64,000 nucleotides of DNA from Ceratodon purpureus (Eukaryota > Streptophyta > Bryopsida > Pseudoditrichales > Ditrichaceae), in contig CM026432.1 of NCBI GenBank assembly GCA_014871385.1, positions 9,788,825 to 9,852,824 on the forward strand, in the 5' to 3' direction. Shown here piece after piece: positions 12,525-24,727 of the stretch. A model generated the notes under the pieces. It saw nothing but the letters and a program-made list of their open reading frames with translations. It was not told the origin of the DNA and did not search any database. The position numbers were made by a program, and so were the translations under genes. The first letter of the stretch is position 1, and each line of letters begins with the position of its first letter.

Positions 12525-13928
12525 GCCTAAATACGAAAATAGGAAAACGAGATTACGTAGAACAAGAGCAGTCCAGGAGGTATTGAGATCCCTTCCAAAT
12601 TAAGTTGAACATCCACACAAAATATACACAAGCCTTCTTAAAAAAAGAACAACTCTGTCCTGTTTACAAGCAATGTACCCTCTCATCGACATAATCATAT
12701 CTCTACTCACAAGTTCCTATCGTCCAGTGCAACATCACAGCAAAATACAAATACTTAGTAGGAACATTCACAGTCCTGAACTATAGCTCCCACAACTACT
12801 GTATACAAGCCAAGTCAAACCATGTCACAGCTTGGTATCTTACAATTAGATTTCGGGGCAGCCTACAAGACTGAGCATAATATACATTCTCATACAAGAG
12901 AGCTTCACGAAACAATCTCGTGATTCTGATGCTAAAAACGAAAACGAGAATTGGCAGAACTTCGTGTTCAGTCCCGTATGTACCAAGACGCCCTCAATTT
13001 GGGGTAAGACTCCTTAAAAAAGAAACAGAGATCTTATGACAAAGCAGACACTTAGTCCTGTTTACGTTGTAGTTACTCAGTGACATCAAACCTTGCTACG
13101 CAGAAGAGTTTGCGAAATTGTGCGGTGCTACACACACAGCTGCACTGCAAATGTAAACACTTGCCACGCGGAATAATCACAAAGTCCCACAACTTCACCT
13201 TCAATGTAAGTCAAATCAAACCATGTCACCGCGTCGCCTGCATCGGCAGTGTCGTAAGAGAAACTCCACTCGAGACAATCGGTCTACACCAACTTAGACC
13301 CGATTCATCGACACACTTGGGATGATACAAAACAACGCCTGACATCAACTGCATTGATGGCAATACCGCCACAAAGCTGCTGAACAAGTCATGTTACCCT
13401 CAGCCTGACTCCACCGTCTCCAAAAGCGTTACGAGCAAACAAGGCTGCAAATGTAAATGCAATCTTATAAAAAGAAAACCTTGACACCAAACAGCATAGT
13501 ACCTTGCCAGTTTCTACAGAAGCAAAGAAGTGTCAACACCACAATTTCATGCGAACCCTAAAGTTCTGAACAGAATCGGTCAGCACACATTCGCCAGAAC
13601 TAACTTTATTCAAAAGGAATTGCGAACTTCGTCAGATCGACAAAGACACTTTCATAACCCAACATTCAAAAGTTCTCTCGTGCAAATCACTTGAGTTTCT
13701 AAACTAACTGTAGGGGATTTCTAGAAGTCTTTGACAGTCATCACCATGTTGCACTTACGTTTGAGAACTTGCTTCACGTAGTCTGCTACTAGAGCGGACA
13801 TCCACAAAAAGATCGTCCAACATTTGCGCCTCCACGTCCAAAGTCAGGGATCACGTGAACTCTTCACTCGCTAATCCGGTCACCTGCGTTGTGTACGGGT
13901 CTTGAAGACATCAAATTGCCTCTCTGCC
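12525..13928. other. Noncoding region downstream of TNL copy B
   Basis: This lies 3' of the stop codon of copy B, and its part nearest 13928 may be 3' UTR. Weakly similar stretches recur (around 12640-12830 and 13050-13235, sharing words such as tcctgtttac and tcaaaccatgtcac), suggesting an old local duplication. No gene found. Confidence 0.45.
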
Positions 13929-16900
13929 CTACGACATAATCAACTTACAACAGTCCACCTTGTGTACTCGTTGCAATATTGACCGTCCACTCTCAGCATC
14001 TTGCACGAGGCGTAGAATCCCACAATCGTTTGCTTCCACCACTCGCATTTCCGTCAAATTTCCGCGCACGAAACGCATTTGATTGACGTCGTCGTAGAAG
14101 TACAGAGAAGGATCACAACGCTTCTTGTCCAGAACAATTAGACATGATCCTGAAAGATTGGTGACGGAAGTGCATCCCCAAATGCGAAGGCCTGGCAACA
14201 CTCTCAGCACACCCAAACCGTCCAGGCTGCCACAATCCAATATTTGCAACCCCACCAGCGCACTCAGCTGCCTGAGAGACTCCGGGAGTCGCTGCAACTT
14301 ACCGGACCCCTCAATGCACAACGCTTGAAGCCTCGACAAGTGGCCGATGGACTCTGGGAGCTTGGTGAGGGATCTGCACTGCGCAATCGATAGCCGTTTC
14401 AAACTCGTGAGGGCACCCAAACAATCAGGCAGAGTCTCCAGGCTGCTGCATCTTCTCAGGGACAGTGTCGTGAGCAGTTTGAGTTGTCCGATGCAGTTGG
14501 GGAGCTCCCGCAAGTTCTTACATATGTTTAAATCGAGCTCGTCCAGATTCGTGAGAAGTCCGATGGTGTGTGGGAGCTTGCTCATGGCCGGGCACTCATA
14601 AAACAAGAACATGGAAAGGTGGTGGAGATGGGCGAGTGAACTGTTTCTGTCGAGCCATGTGATTGCCTCGTCACTGCACTTACTTACAAAGAGTTTCTTG
14701 AGCCCGTGGAGTTGTCCAACAGCGACTGCTTGCCATTCAGTCGCAAGGTCTGTAGCAAAAAAGGTAAGGCCCGTCATGAGCCCCATTGTTTCTGGCACCT
14801 TGGACATGGATGTGCAATAGCCTATGAAAAGCCGTTGCAACCGAGGCAGGGCACTGATGGAATCCGGCAATGATTCTAGGCTTCTACAGTCTTGTAGATT
14901 GAGTAATTGTAGTTGTGTGAGTTGTCCAATTGTACTTGGTAGCCTCTGCACATTCTGACATCCAAATAAGTCCAATACTTGGAGTCGAGATAATTGCCCT
15001 ATGGAATCTGGGAGAGTAATGATTGATGTGCAATTCGACATAGTAAGATTGAGCAAGTTTGGACATCCCTGAAAAGCACAACAAGTAATGAGTATCAAAA
15101 TTCAATCTCAAAATGACGAATCATCCGAACAATGGATTGTTATTGTAGATTGCAATTAGAACTTCAATTGTAGGCATTTTGATTGATAAAGCCAACAAAG
15201 AATATATATTCTAAAATACTTACTTTCTTTTTTCTTTTATATATTTCAATTGCAATGTAAGGTTGACATAAGAGAAGTTATGGTTGAAGCATCAAAATAA
15301 TTTTACATATTTCAACATCAATTTTGATAATTAAGATAATTTTTGTTCAAGTTATATACAATCTAATTCATAATCATAACTTGGATTTTCTACCTTAAAC
15401 ATGATTTATCCAAATTGAAGTCTAAATGCTCATGTGGCTCTATTAATACATAGATTTTCTATTTCAGAAACTCATTAACTCAAATCATTACATATCTTGA
15501 GGTGAAAATTGAAGTACCGCAGTGCAAGCTTGTTCAGTTACAGATTTAGCTCTAAGAGCAAATGCAATTATCATATATGAAAATATACTTATGTAAATTT
15601 AATTTTTATTTAAGATATATTTCAAAAAAAACTCTCTATGCTTTACATGTATGCAATTCAATCAAACTGCAATTAAAACTAGAATGTAGAATAATGTACC
15701 TCTGTTGCTGAATTTGTTTCAGTCCATATAGTAGCAAGGCTAGAGCTATTGGAAAAATCCAATGCTACCAAGTTCAAAAAATTCAACATTCGAGGTAAAT
15801 GTATCAATGGCATGTTCCTCCATTGCAACCACCGTAACTCTTTTGAAATATGATCAAAGTTTCCACTTACATCACATCCATCCAATATAAGATAATGTAA
15901 GTTGGTCATCTTTGCAAAGCTCTCACATTCATATTTGCATTTTCGACTCTTTGCGAGATTGAGTGACTTTACTTTGTTGTATCCCTGAATAATCAAAACA
16001 ATAAAAACACCTTTCTTAAATTTTATGGATGTACGGTAAATGAATTCTTCAAGATTCTTCATAAGTAATATGAGTTACATATAACAAAATTAAAAAAAGA
16101 GTTCAAAAACATTGTGGATAGCAAGTAAAAACTTACATCATAGTTCTCTTCAACAACTTTGGCAGCTGCGTTCTCCCATAAATGGCTTCCACTCGATGTT
16201 CCAATACTTTGGCCCAATTCTTGTAGTAGACCATGCATCACCAACTCTTGTCGAGAAGAAATTCCAAGTGCAACTAATGACTTATCAATGAGATTCCTCA
16301 AAGTCATGTGAGGGGTCCCATATCCGAAACATGATGAACATCCCTTACAACTTTTCCAAATCTCTACAACCTCTTGCTTTTCGAGGTTGCAAAATACACA
16401 GGCAATATCCACAAACATCATCTTCTCTTCAACAGAAAGACAATCATAACTCCATCTTAAAGTGGTTATCACCTTCACCTCTCCCTTTAAAGCATTCACC
16501 GCCTCAGGCCAAATACATTCCAAATCTTCATCACTTTTCTTATCCATCAAGCTAGAGCCCACCACCTTCAATGCTAGTGGCAAACCACCACATGCTTTGC
16601 TTACATCATTGGCTACATCCTTGAACTTTGGAGGAGCTTCTTCACTACGAAATGCATACAAGTTGAAAAGCTTTGTAGCGTCGTTAGTCTCCAAGGGTGT
16701 CACTTCATGAAGAGAGAAATTCTGAGACTCTCCACCAATAACCTTCAATACATGTTGATCCCGAGATGTAACAATGATGCAACTCCCTTGTCCAAGAAGA
16801 CCTATATCTAAAATGATCTCATCAAATTGGCTCCTCTCATAGATGTCATCCAACACAATTAATGTTGGACCTTTGTGAGATAACTTGTGAAACCAATAAC

Positions 16901-18269
16901 TATAACTGTGATCATTGCAATTCTGAACATGCAAAAGATCCCAAAGTAGTTGATTCTGCAATTTCTCCACCATACCTAAAGAACTCAAAGAACTCAAAGT
17001 TGTATTATGATCAACCGTCAAAAAACTCATGGCTTGAAACTTCTTGTGATTTACAAAATGGTTGTATATCAACCTGGCAAGAGAGGTTTTACCGACTCCA
17101 CCCATCCCCACAAGGCCCAATAAACCTGTGGTATTGGTTATCATCTCCACATTCTTGACGCATGCATGAACATGCTCTTCTACACCCACCATGCAACGAT
17201 CAACTTGCAATGCCTCATGTGAAGGTGTCAACTTGCTCAATATGGCACACACCACTTCCCGTTTCAATTCTACTTCGTCACTGCGCCAGGAAAATCCGTC
17301 ATTACTACTTCATAATTTCCCCCACTAAATCCAACATTCATACTTAATTAAAATGGACTAAAAATTGGATGAGGCATGTCCTGAAATAATCGATACAAGT
17401 GATAATTTAACTCCTAATCATGTGACCGGTGTATCATGACACTCCTTACTCTACACTCCTGTATAGTACGATTTGCATGCCTGATAACAAGAATAAACTT
17501 TGGGTTTGACATGACTCTCTTCCCAAAGAAAAACCCTCTAGCTCTGCATGCCCATGCCTCGACAACCAACATACACTGTACAAGACTGTTGTAACTGTAA
17601 CTCAATAAGAAACTCAAGCATAGCTAGTGATGCCAACAAAGTGGACTGCAGTTCAATCAGGTCAAGTGCAATCCCATCACGAAACAAACTTGCATTCCGA
17701 GGGGTACAAACATATCACGTAAACTTGAAGAGAGACACTCACCCCTTGTAATCAGACGGACAATAGCAAAATCCAGTGATGTCCGCCAACTTCCGAAGAG
17801 CATCGCTCCATTTCTTCACTTGCTCCGGTGATCTCTTGGACTGATGTTTCTCAAATGCCTCTTTAAAAGGGCCATTCTCCACCCACCGCAAGTGTGCAGG
17901 CTCCACCTCGTAGTACACAGGTATTACTGGTTTTCCGCTCCTCAACATGTCAACCAGTTCACTCAGGCAATACTTCGACTCTGCATATCCTTTCGAAACA
18001 ACTGCAACATGGATCTTCGCCACTTCCAAAGCGTCATTTATGGACCTGGAAGCAGGATCCCCCTTCCTCAAGGATGCCTTGTCCAGAAACGGATTCAACC
18101 CAGCGTCCCTAAGTGCTTCATCCAAATGGGCCACAAATCCAGCTTTCACATCAGGCCCACGGTGGTTCAGGAACACGTCATAGTCCACGCCCATGGCTGT
18201 AGAAGAAGAGCATTGCCCTCGGGGATGTTTGCAAGGCCGCCTCCATGTTTCAAGAGCCCGGTCGTCCAT
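13929..18269 (-). CDS. TIR-NB-ARC-LRR immune receptor, copy B (complete)
   Basis: A four-exon TNL receptor, presumably nucleocytoplasmic. Exons are 18269-17743, 17280-16137, 15984-15700 and 15068-13929; introns are GT-AG and all junctions keep frame, giving 1031 residues. Approximate domains: TIR 29-165, with CLSEL carrying the expected NADase Glu; NB-ARC about 195-555, with GMGGVGKT at 234-241, LIVLDD at 316-321, CIIVTSRD at 343-350, CGGLPLAL at 406-413 and MHG at 524-526 in place of MHD; then a TNL-type linker and LRRs from about 560. Roughly ten LRRs of the form LPxxIGxLxxLxxLxLxxC fill exon 4, followed by about 90 residues of non-repeat C-terminus. Start is the Met of MDDRALETW; MGVDYDVF is an alternative 25 residues in. 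Family known; ligand unknown. Confidence 0.9.
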
Positions 18270-21200
18270 GGCTGCACTAGTTTCTAGTCACGATCATCTA
18301 ATCGGGAGAAATGAGATCACGTATAACCGGACTTTGGTCCCACAATTGCACTACATCAAGACTTGCACACTCCTGGCAAGTTAGACGAGGTTAACGACCT
18401 TAGACCTATGGGATATTGAAGAACGAACATCTCCTTGACGCAGTACCCCAGTTCCAGACTGAACAGTCTAGAGGAGGTGAACATTGATACTGTAATGTCA
18501 TTCAGATGCACAATCTGCAGACTGTGTTCTGGATTCGCCAGTTGCCATTCTGACGGCAAACAAATACTGCATTGTTTATTTCCTCCAACTGTGAGCAGTC
18601 ACTGGGGATAATGATTCCTCATTGAAATGCACTTAGCGAGTATTTCAGTTCAGGAAACTCTGGGAACGGCTGACAGCTTGTCTCCATGATCTGGCACCCA
18701 CAATTCCACACTGCTCTAAGAGGCTGAAATCGTTGTCGGCTTCTTCATAAATCAGATGACGAAAGAGCACAACCCCTGTGGCGTCCGCACTTGGACATAA
18801 CGACCTGCTTCAATGGCTCCTTAGACGTGGACTACGCTGCACAAAAACCAGATAGTTTCAATAGAATGTTTACGTCACACCAGAATCCTATATCAGGACG
18901 TAAGTCTTGATGTGCAGCAATTCATACCAGAAACCTACACCGAAACGTAACAAAACGAAATTTCACTAAGAGACAGATTGGCAGAAGAAAGATTCCCTCG
19001 TGCAAGCATTCAAACTTGAAAGGCAGTCTACAAGTAATATACTGAGACGAGGTTCTCTACTCGTAATCGAAGGAATTTTGTCAATCAATTGCAAGAATCG
19101 TGGGTTTTCTGAAAAATGCCATATGTGGCTGGGGGTAATGTTTACAAGGCTTTATCCTCACAAGGATACAGAGATGGTGACCCAAGTGCGATTCACCGGA
19201 TCATTTCGGACCTCGCTACAACGTACAGAGTCATTGTGTTCCCAAAGAGAACGAAAACAACCTGGACCTTCGAAAAAAATTCATGGGAAAATGGAACCCT
19301 TGCCTTCTGCGTCACCAACTAGGTGCCAACAGAGAACTCAAGCTCACCCACAAACCTTCTATGCTAAATAGCCCACAGGTCTAGAGAATCTCAACGATTC
19401 TACTCCGAAGTTGACCGAACCTAATGAATCTGTCTTGGTGAGTTTGATGGAGAAACCACAAATGCAGCTGCGCAGAACCAGAGTACTACACCAAAAAGCA
19501 ATTTGTTGCAGTCTATATACTGTACCTGGGAGAAGGAGTTGGAGCCGAAATATCCACTAAGAAGGAAGATCGTACGACATAACAACACATGTGGTTAACG
19601 AAGCTTATATCGTAACGGGTATCCACTTCTTCCCCGATCTAGTGTTTTCATGTTGTATTTATCCATGACGACCTCCGCAGACTAGTTCTAAATTTCTCAT
19701 TGAAAGTCTACCCCCGGAAGGCCATCAATGCCAACTCAAGCCCCCTCCGAGTAACAACCCAATTGCTTCTGATTAACCTCCAACACATTCGACCTCAATA
19801 GCTCACTGACAACCATAAACCCATCACCAATCAGCAAATAAAATTACCACAAGGAGTAAGACTAACCTCCAAAAACAAATCCTCCAGAGGAATCAGCAGG
19901 CTGATTATAGAGAGGTGCAAGCATACACTAAGATTCGGCTTCCTTCAAATCGGGCAGGTCGCAACAATCCTTCATCTGTGCAAACGGACAAACTGAAACT
20001 AGTTGTCGCAATCCTTAATGTAATCTGAAAAAATGAACTCTGACACTGTCACCTCTGATATATCAATGCCACACTAAAACCTATACCGACAACCGGCCGT
20101 CCCCTATTTCCCCTGCTCCACCTTAATAAGCCCTAAACGGAGCTCAAAGCCTATCTCCAACTCCCTTAGAGAGACAACCCACTAGTGACCAGCAACCAAC
20201 AAACAAAAAACCTCCAGCACTCATAGCTGCTGCTTAACCAAAACAACAAAATAACAAATTCAAAATTCAAATTTAACTTTAAAAAACAACCTCCTAAAAC
20301 CTCCACCACCCCCGCATCAAAACAAGCTCATCTTGAACTTAACCCACATCCTCCAAGACGTTCCTACCGACCACAATGACATACATCCAGGATCTTACTT
20401 CCAATGCAATAAAGCAAGTGCAGGAAAATAGACGGTCACCTAAACTTCGACCGGATCATAGTGCTGAATAAAAGCCTAGCGACTGATAACCTATGTTGAC
20501 GTCAATTCGATAGTCTCCCTCAACTTCCAGAACTCTATTTCTTCGCCGACTCGTAATCCCCAACTAGACAACACCCCGAAAAGAATCGTGAAGCAAGCTT
20601 GTACGATGCCAAACGATAAACCTGATGTAACCCAAAAATACTACAATCGCACAAATTCTAACAGTTGTCGGTTTAGATTCCAGTCTCTAATATTAACACA
20701 CGCAGAAACCTCTCTAATTCCACCCACGAGCAGCCAAGCTCCTTCTTACCCCATATTCAGAGCTTAGATCTCCAAAATCCAACGAAACACTACATCAATC
20801 AGCCAATATGTTCAATGCCATGTTCGGATCAGGCTAATGTACCTCCAAAACGACTACCGACACAAGTGAAATTAAGTGGTCGACAAACGCGCCACCACAT
20901 CGTCACTACGCGTCTAGGCACACGCTAGAACAAGACCCGAAGATGGCCACTAGAAAACCAGGTCCACCATCTAGTAACCCACACCTTCGGTTACAAATCA
21001 CAAACATCAGAGAAACAGTCCACTCACAGATCAGAGACGGATCATCAAACCAAAAACTCCACACGACAGTCCTCCTTGAAAACCTTGAACATCGATCAGC
21101 AAAAGGAGAAACTAACACTCACCTGAGCCACCGTTCCGATGCACCGCTGCTGCGTCGCTGAGTACCTGAATTTGCACCCTCCAAGACGATTCACGGCAAC

Positions 21201-21689
21201 ATGCAAACCCTCGCTGATTCAGATCTGCAGACTTTGATGCAGGCGGAGTCCAGGACAGTCGGCAAAGAGCACATCTCGATTGATATCTGTACGATACTGA
21301 GGTGATGCATGTGTAAATTGTCTGTAATACCTGTATGATACCGAGGCATTCAGGTTGTGATCCATTCCAGTGTACTAGGACGGTGTAAGCGGTGTGCAGA
21401 CAAACTGGTTGATCGAGTCAAGGCAGGGACACGGCGAGGGATCGTTCTGGAAGGGGTCCGAGTTCCTCTTTCTCAGGGACTGATTGAGCAATTATTTGAG
21501 CACTTCTGTGCCATAAAAAGCAGAATCGTTCCCTTTGTTTCAAGGAAAAGTAAAAAGATGAGAAAATTCTAAGACTCCTATGCCTTGTTAAAGTGGGGTA
21601 GAAGTATTTAAAGCGGCAATAGCATGTGCTAATTTTTAACCTTAACCATTCTCCATCTCTCTTGGATTATTTTTCCAATTACATTAGTA
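15722..21689. repeat. Segmental duplication, copy 2
   Basis: This is the second copy of the ~6-kb unit described at 1-5956, in the same orientation. It covers the TIR, NB-ARC and first LRR exon and about 3.4 kb upstream. Similarity begins at or before 15722, where the window edge truncates the comparison, and ends at about 21689. Confidence 0.9.
18270..21689 (-). promoter_or_regulatory. Upstream region of TNL copy B (leader, introns, promoter)
   Basis: Conserved with copy A but without a recognisable protein. On the minus strand there is a strong donor, GGCTCAG|GTGAGTG, at about 21121, and an acceptor-like TTTTTGTGCAG at about 18840, compatible with a spliced 5' UTR. One frame just inside that acceptor is interrupted in copy B (cat-tga) where copy A has cat-cga. 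Bases 18509-18665 differ strongly from copy A although the flanks are nearly identical. Confidence 0.4.
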
Positions 21690-22461
21690 CCTGAAGCAGT
21701 GTGATCGGAAGGTTAGCTGCAATCAGAAAATCTGATCAGCGATAAACCGGGATAAACGGCTTGATTGCAATCATCACAACGGGGCTCGAGAACATCGAAA
21801 TCGCAGGTGATGGAGTCGAGCAGGAGAACACAACCGGAGCAGACAACAATACTGACCAAGATACTTTTAAAGCAGTGGACAAGACAACGCAACAGGCTCA
21901 GTGATATATAAGAACGGGATTTCATCTGATATATTATTAGAACCATTAGGACTCCTGATTTCTGCATTTTCCTCATCACTCTCAAGTCACCTCCAGTGAT
22001 ACATACAATTCTTAGTGTTCCTTACTGATTTCCGGTGACTTTCAGGAGTAGAGAATCATGGCTGCTTAAATGAATTTATTAGCAGTGCAACAATAAAGCA
22101 GGTGTTTGTTACAAACTTCCCAGATCAATAAGAGACTCACTACGTCCCCTATTCATAGACGCTAACATACATAGCAGCCAGTTTCCATTGCATGAGCAAC
22201 TTGTAATTGAGGTAAAGTTTCTCTGCCGGTTTAGAGCACAGGGGTAAGCATGCTAGTGAAGTGAAAGCCCTGGGTAACAGTTAATCACGCCGAGTTATCA
22301 CCTAAGCTAGGGAGCATCAGCTGTAAAGAGGACGAATTTTCATATTAGAGATTGACACAGATTCGGTCACTTGAATGACACACCGTTCTCCAAAACTCTC
22401 CTCACTCCAATGAATGGTTCTGACAGTAGCTGAAAATGTTTACCAGAAAGGACGGGCGGGT
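21690..22461. other. Intergenic, 3' side of the COA6-like gene
   Basis: No gene recognised. A minus-strand frame at 21713-21985 has no domain. The part adjacent to 22461 is probably the 3' UTR of the COA6-like gene. Confidence 0.45.
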
Positions 22462-23513
22462 CTATTCTCCTGGTTGCAAACCAACTTTGTTTGAGGGCAA
22501 AGTGATTGGGCCTCGGTTCTGGTCGCCCGCATCTAACAAACGCTTCACCCTCTTCTTAGCAGAGTATTGACGATCAAAATGCTTCACCTGTAGCCAAACG
22601 GATGTCAGAAGAAACCGATGGTGCGAGTGCAAGAGACTACAAGAATTGGGTCATCGTAGGACATGGGTAGAAAGGAGTTACTCACCCACGTCGACCGACA
22701 ATTCTCTTCAAAAAACGCTCGTGCAGGTTTGCACTGTGAAGGATAGAGGAGTCCGACAGATGCAACCTCAGTTGGTGTCGTGTGCCCGGAATCAGCTTCG
22801 ACACAGTTGAAGAACGCATCCCGTGCCTGTGACATCCCAACCGGAAAGACTCAACCCATGGCGAAGCTCACAATGTCGAGCAACGTGTAGCAGGACATTG
22901 AACTGAAAGATCTTCAAACCTCAGTGAGCTATAACAAGTGAAGAAAAATCCAGGAACTACCAACTCTTTCTGACAAAACAAAACAATTACAACATAGATT
23001 TCGATTTACATAAAAAAAAAAACCTACATAGGGTTTTGCAAATGTGTCACTAGTCATGTCCAAACGCCAGATTGGTGCATTTTGAATTCACGTAGAGAAG
23101 AAAAGAGAAAAGCAAATGAAAATTCGAGAAACCTCTATGTGAAAACCTAATCAAATTCACCCCACAGGATAGCTTAAACCCCAGGCTCTTGAACAAGAGT
23201 CAATTCGAAAACAGAAACCCTAAACAAAATCCTTAAAAACGGAAGCTCAGGTTATCCAATCCACGCTTCCAGTAATTAGCAAGCGCCCAGATCAATACAC
23301 TCAAAAATCTCTATCAGAATTATGACCATGCATCAGAGAGCGAGGAAGAAATACAGAATTACCCAAATATTGACAGAGGAAAACATAATCACAGAAGAGA
23401 AAACCACGCCATACCTTGTAGCAACTAGCCCGCCCAGCTGCAAGAACGTCTTTCTCGACGTGAGGCTGATTCTCAGTTGCAGAATTTGCCCCAGCCATGT
23501 CTTCTACCAGCAC
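22462..23513 (-). CDS. COA6: COA6-like cytochrome c oxidase assembly factor
   Basis: Three exons on the minus strand, 23513-23415, 22826-22686 and 22587-22462, join in frame with GT-AG borders to give 121 residues. Joining exons 1 and 2 creates the diagnostic twin cysteine motif: CYKARDAFFNC (CX9C), followed by C-KPARAFFEEN-C (CX10C). This CX9C-CX10C pair with ARDAFF and CRSTWVKHFD is typical of plant COA6 proteins, which are intermembrane-space CHCH-type factors for delivery of copper to COX2. Exon 3 encodes a basic tail (VKHFDRQYSAKKRVKRLL) and ends in LQPGE. Start is either the first Met (MLVEDMAG) or the Met five residues later. It is divergent from the small frame at 23719. The gene is easy to miss because no single exon shows the complete motif. 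Confidence 0.85.
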
Positions 23514-23718
23514 TGCCTCTTCCCTGTTCCCTTCCTAGCTCTGTCCTAAGGCCATCCAACTACAATTTCTCAAGTGGGTTGCTCCCAGCTCCAACCTCTG
23601 CATCCAGCAAGCAAAATCACAACAAAATTGTCGACAATCACATACTCTAACTTAATCAAACATGCACCGTCTGAAATTCTGAATCCTTGCCCTCTTCAGG
23701 CTGAAGTTTGAATTTCAC
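23514..23718. promoter_or_regulatory. Short divergent intergenic region (possible bidirectional promoter)
   Basis: Only 205 bases separate the COA6-like start codon (minus) from the ATG of the small membrane-protein frame (plus), so both 5' leaders and promoters must share this segment or overlap. No clear TATA box was seen. Confidence 0.35.
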
Positions 23719-24727
23719 ATGTTCATCCAGCTTCAAGCTTTCATTCGTCTAACTACGTTGTTCCTTGCGGCATGCACGGTGTTGATGTTGTTGTCCATTT
23801 ACGAAGACATTAGGCTACTTGGGTCGGAGAGGACGTTCTTGGATCCACTTCAGATCGGTGAGTGAACCCATCTTCAATGGTGTTGTTTTATGTCTGAATT
23901 TGATATGGAGGTGAGAGTTTTGTGTTTGGGGTTTGTGAGCTCGACTTAGAGTTTTTTGAAAAGGGGAATATGTGTTGATGTTGTTGCTGCAGTGCATGTG
24001 GTTGAGTTTGCGTGAGATTCATGTGCTCTTGTCGGAATTGGGTTGTGGGAGATTGATGTCATGGCCTTTGGGTGTTTGGTTGGTGAAACTGTTTGTAGAC
24101 TTCCTGAGATTTTGAGATTCTGCTGGAATGTTAGGTTTTGTGATGCTGGCATGGTGGCGTGGGGCATTATGAATCGGGCATTTCACCATGAGAGGCTGAG
24201 TTCGTATGAATTTGTTTTCCACATGTGTAGGCCAACCCGGTGTATGTGTTCTGTTTCCGTGATTGCATTCTGCATCGCTTTTTCTGTCTTCTGAGCATAA
24301 GATTTATTGATTAGATCATGTTACTTTTTTGTTTCACCGTTTTGGTGCCAGTTTGTTTATGATTATCAATTATTAGAATCTACTGTAGCAAGTGCAAGTA
24401 TTCACCTGTGTTGTTGTTTTCTGATCCATAGTTCGAGTTGTTTGAAGCTCTTCTGAGAACCTAGAGTAATGTAGCATTAATCAAGAATGTTGTATCCATT
24501 CAAATTGTTGCCTTAATGTACTGTACAGTTTCTTAAATAGAACTGCAGAGTGAGTCGTCCTAGTTTATATAGATTAGCCTTTGATGTACTCCTGGTTGAA
24601 ATAATCCACTTGTGAGTTGTTGAAGTACGATTTTCTGCACTAACAAGCAGTGCTAGTTCGGGACTTTAGTTGCTCTTTTCCCTCACTTTCAGGCATCAAA
24701 ACACTCCCGTTGAGGTTGCAGCAATGA
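23719..24727 (+). CDS. Possible small single-pass membrane protein (57 aa, two exons)
   Basis: The ATG at 23719 opens a frame with a hydrophobic segment (LTTLFLAACTVLMLLSIYE) followed by a polar part (DIRLLGSERTFLDPLQI). A consensus donor, TCG|GTGAGTG, ends exon 1 at 23857. A strong acceptor with a long pyrimidine tract (ctcactttcag) begins exon 2 at 24693, which adds GIKTLPLRLQQ and a stop at 24725-24727. The phases match, giving 57 residues. I do not recognise the family. The good splice sites and the membrane segment support it; the short length and absence of a known homologue weaken it. Confidence 0.38.
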
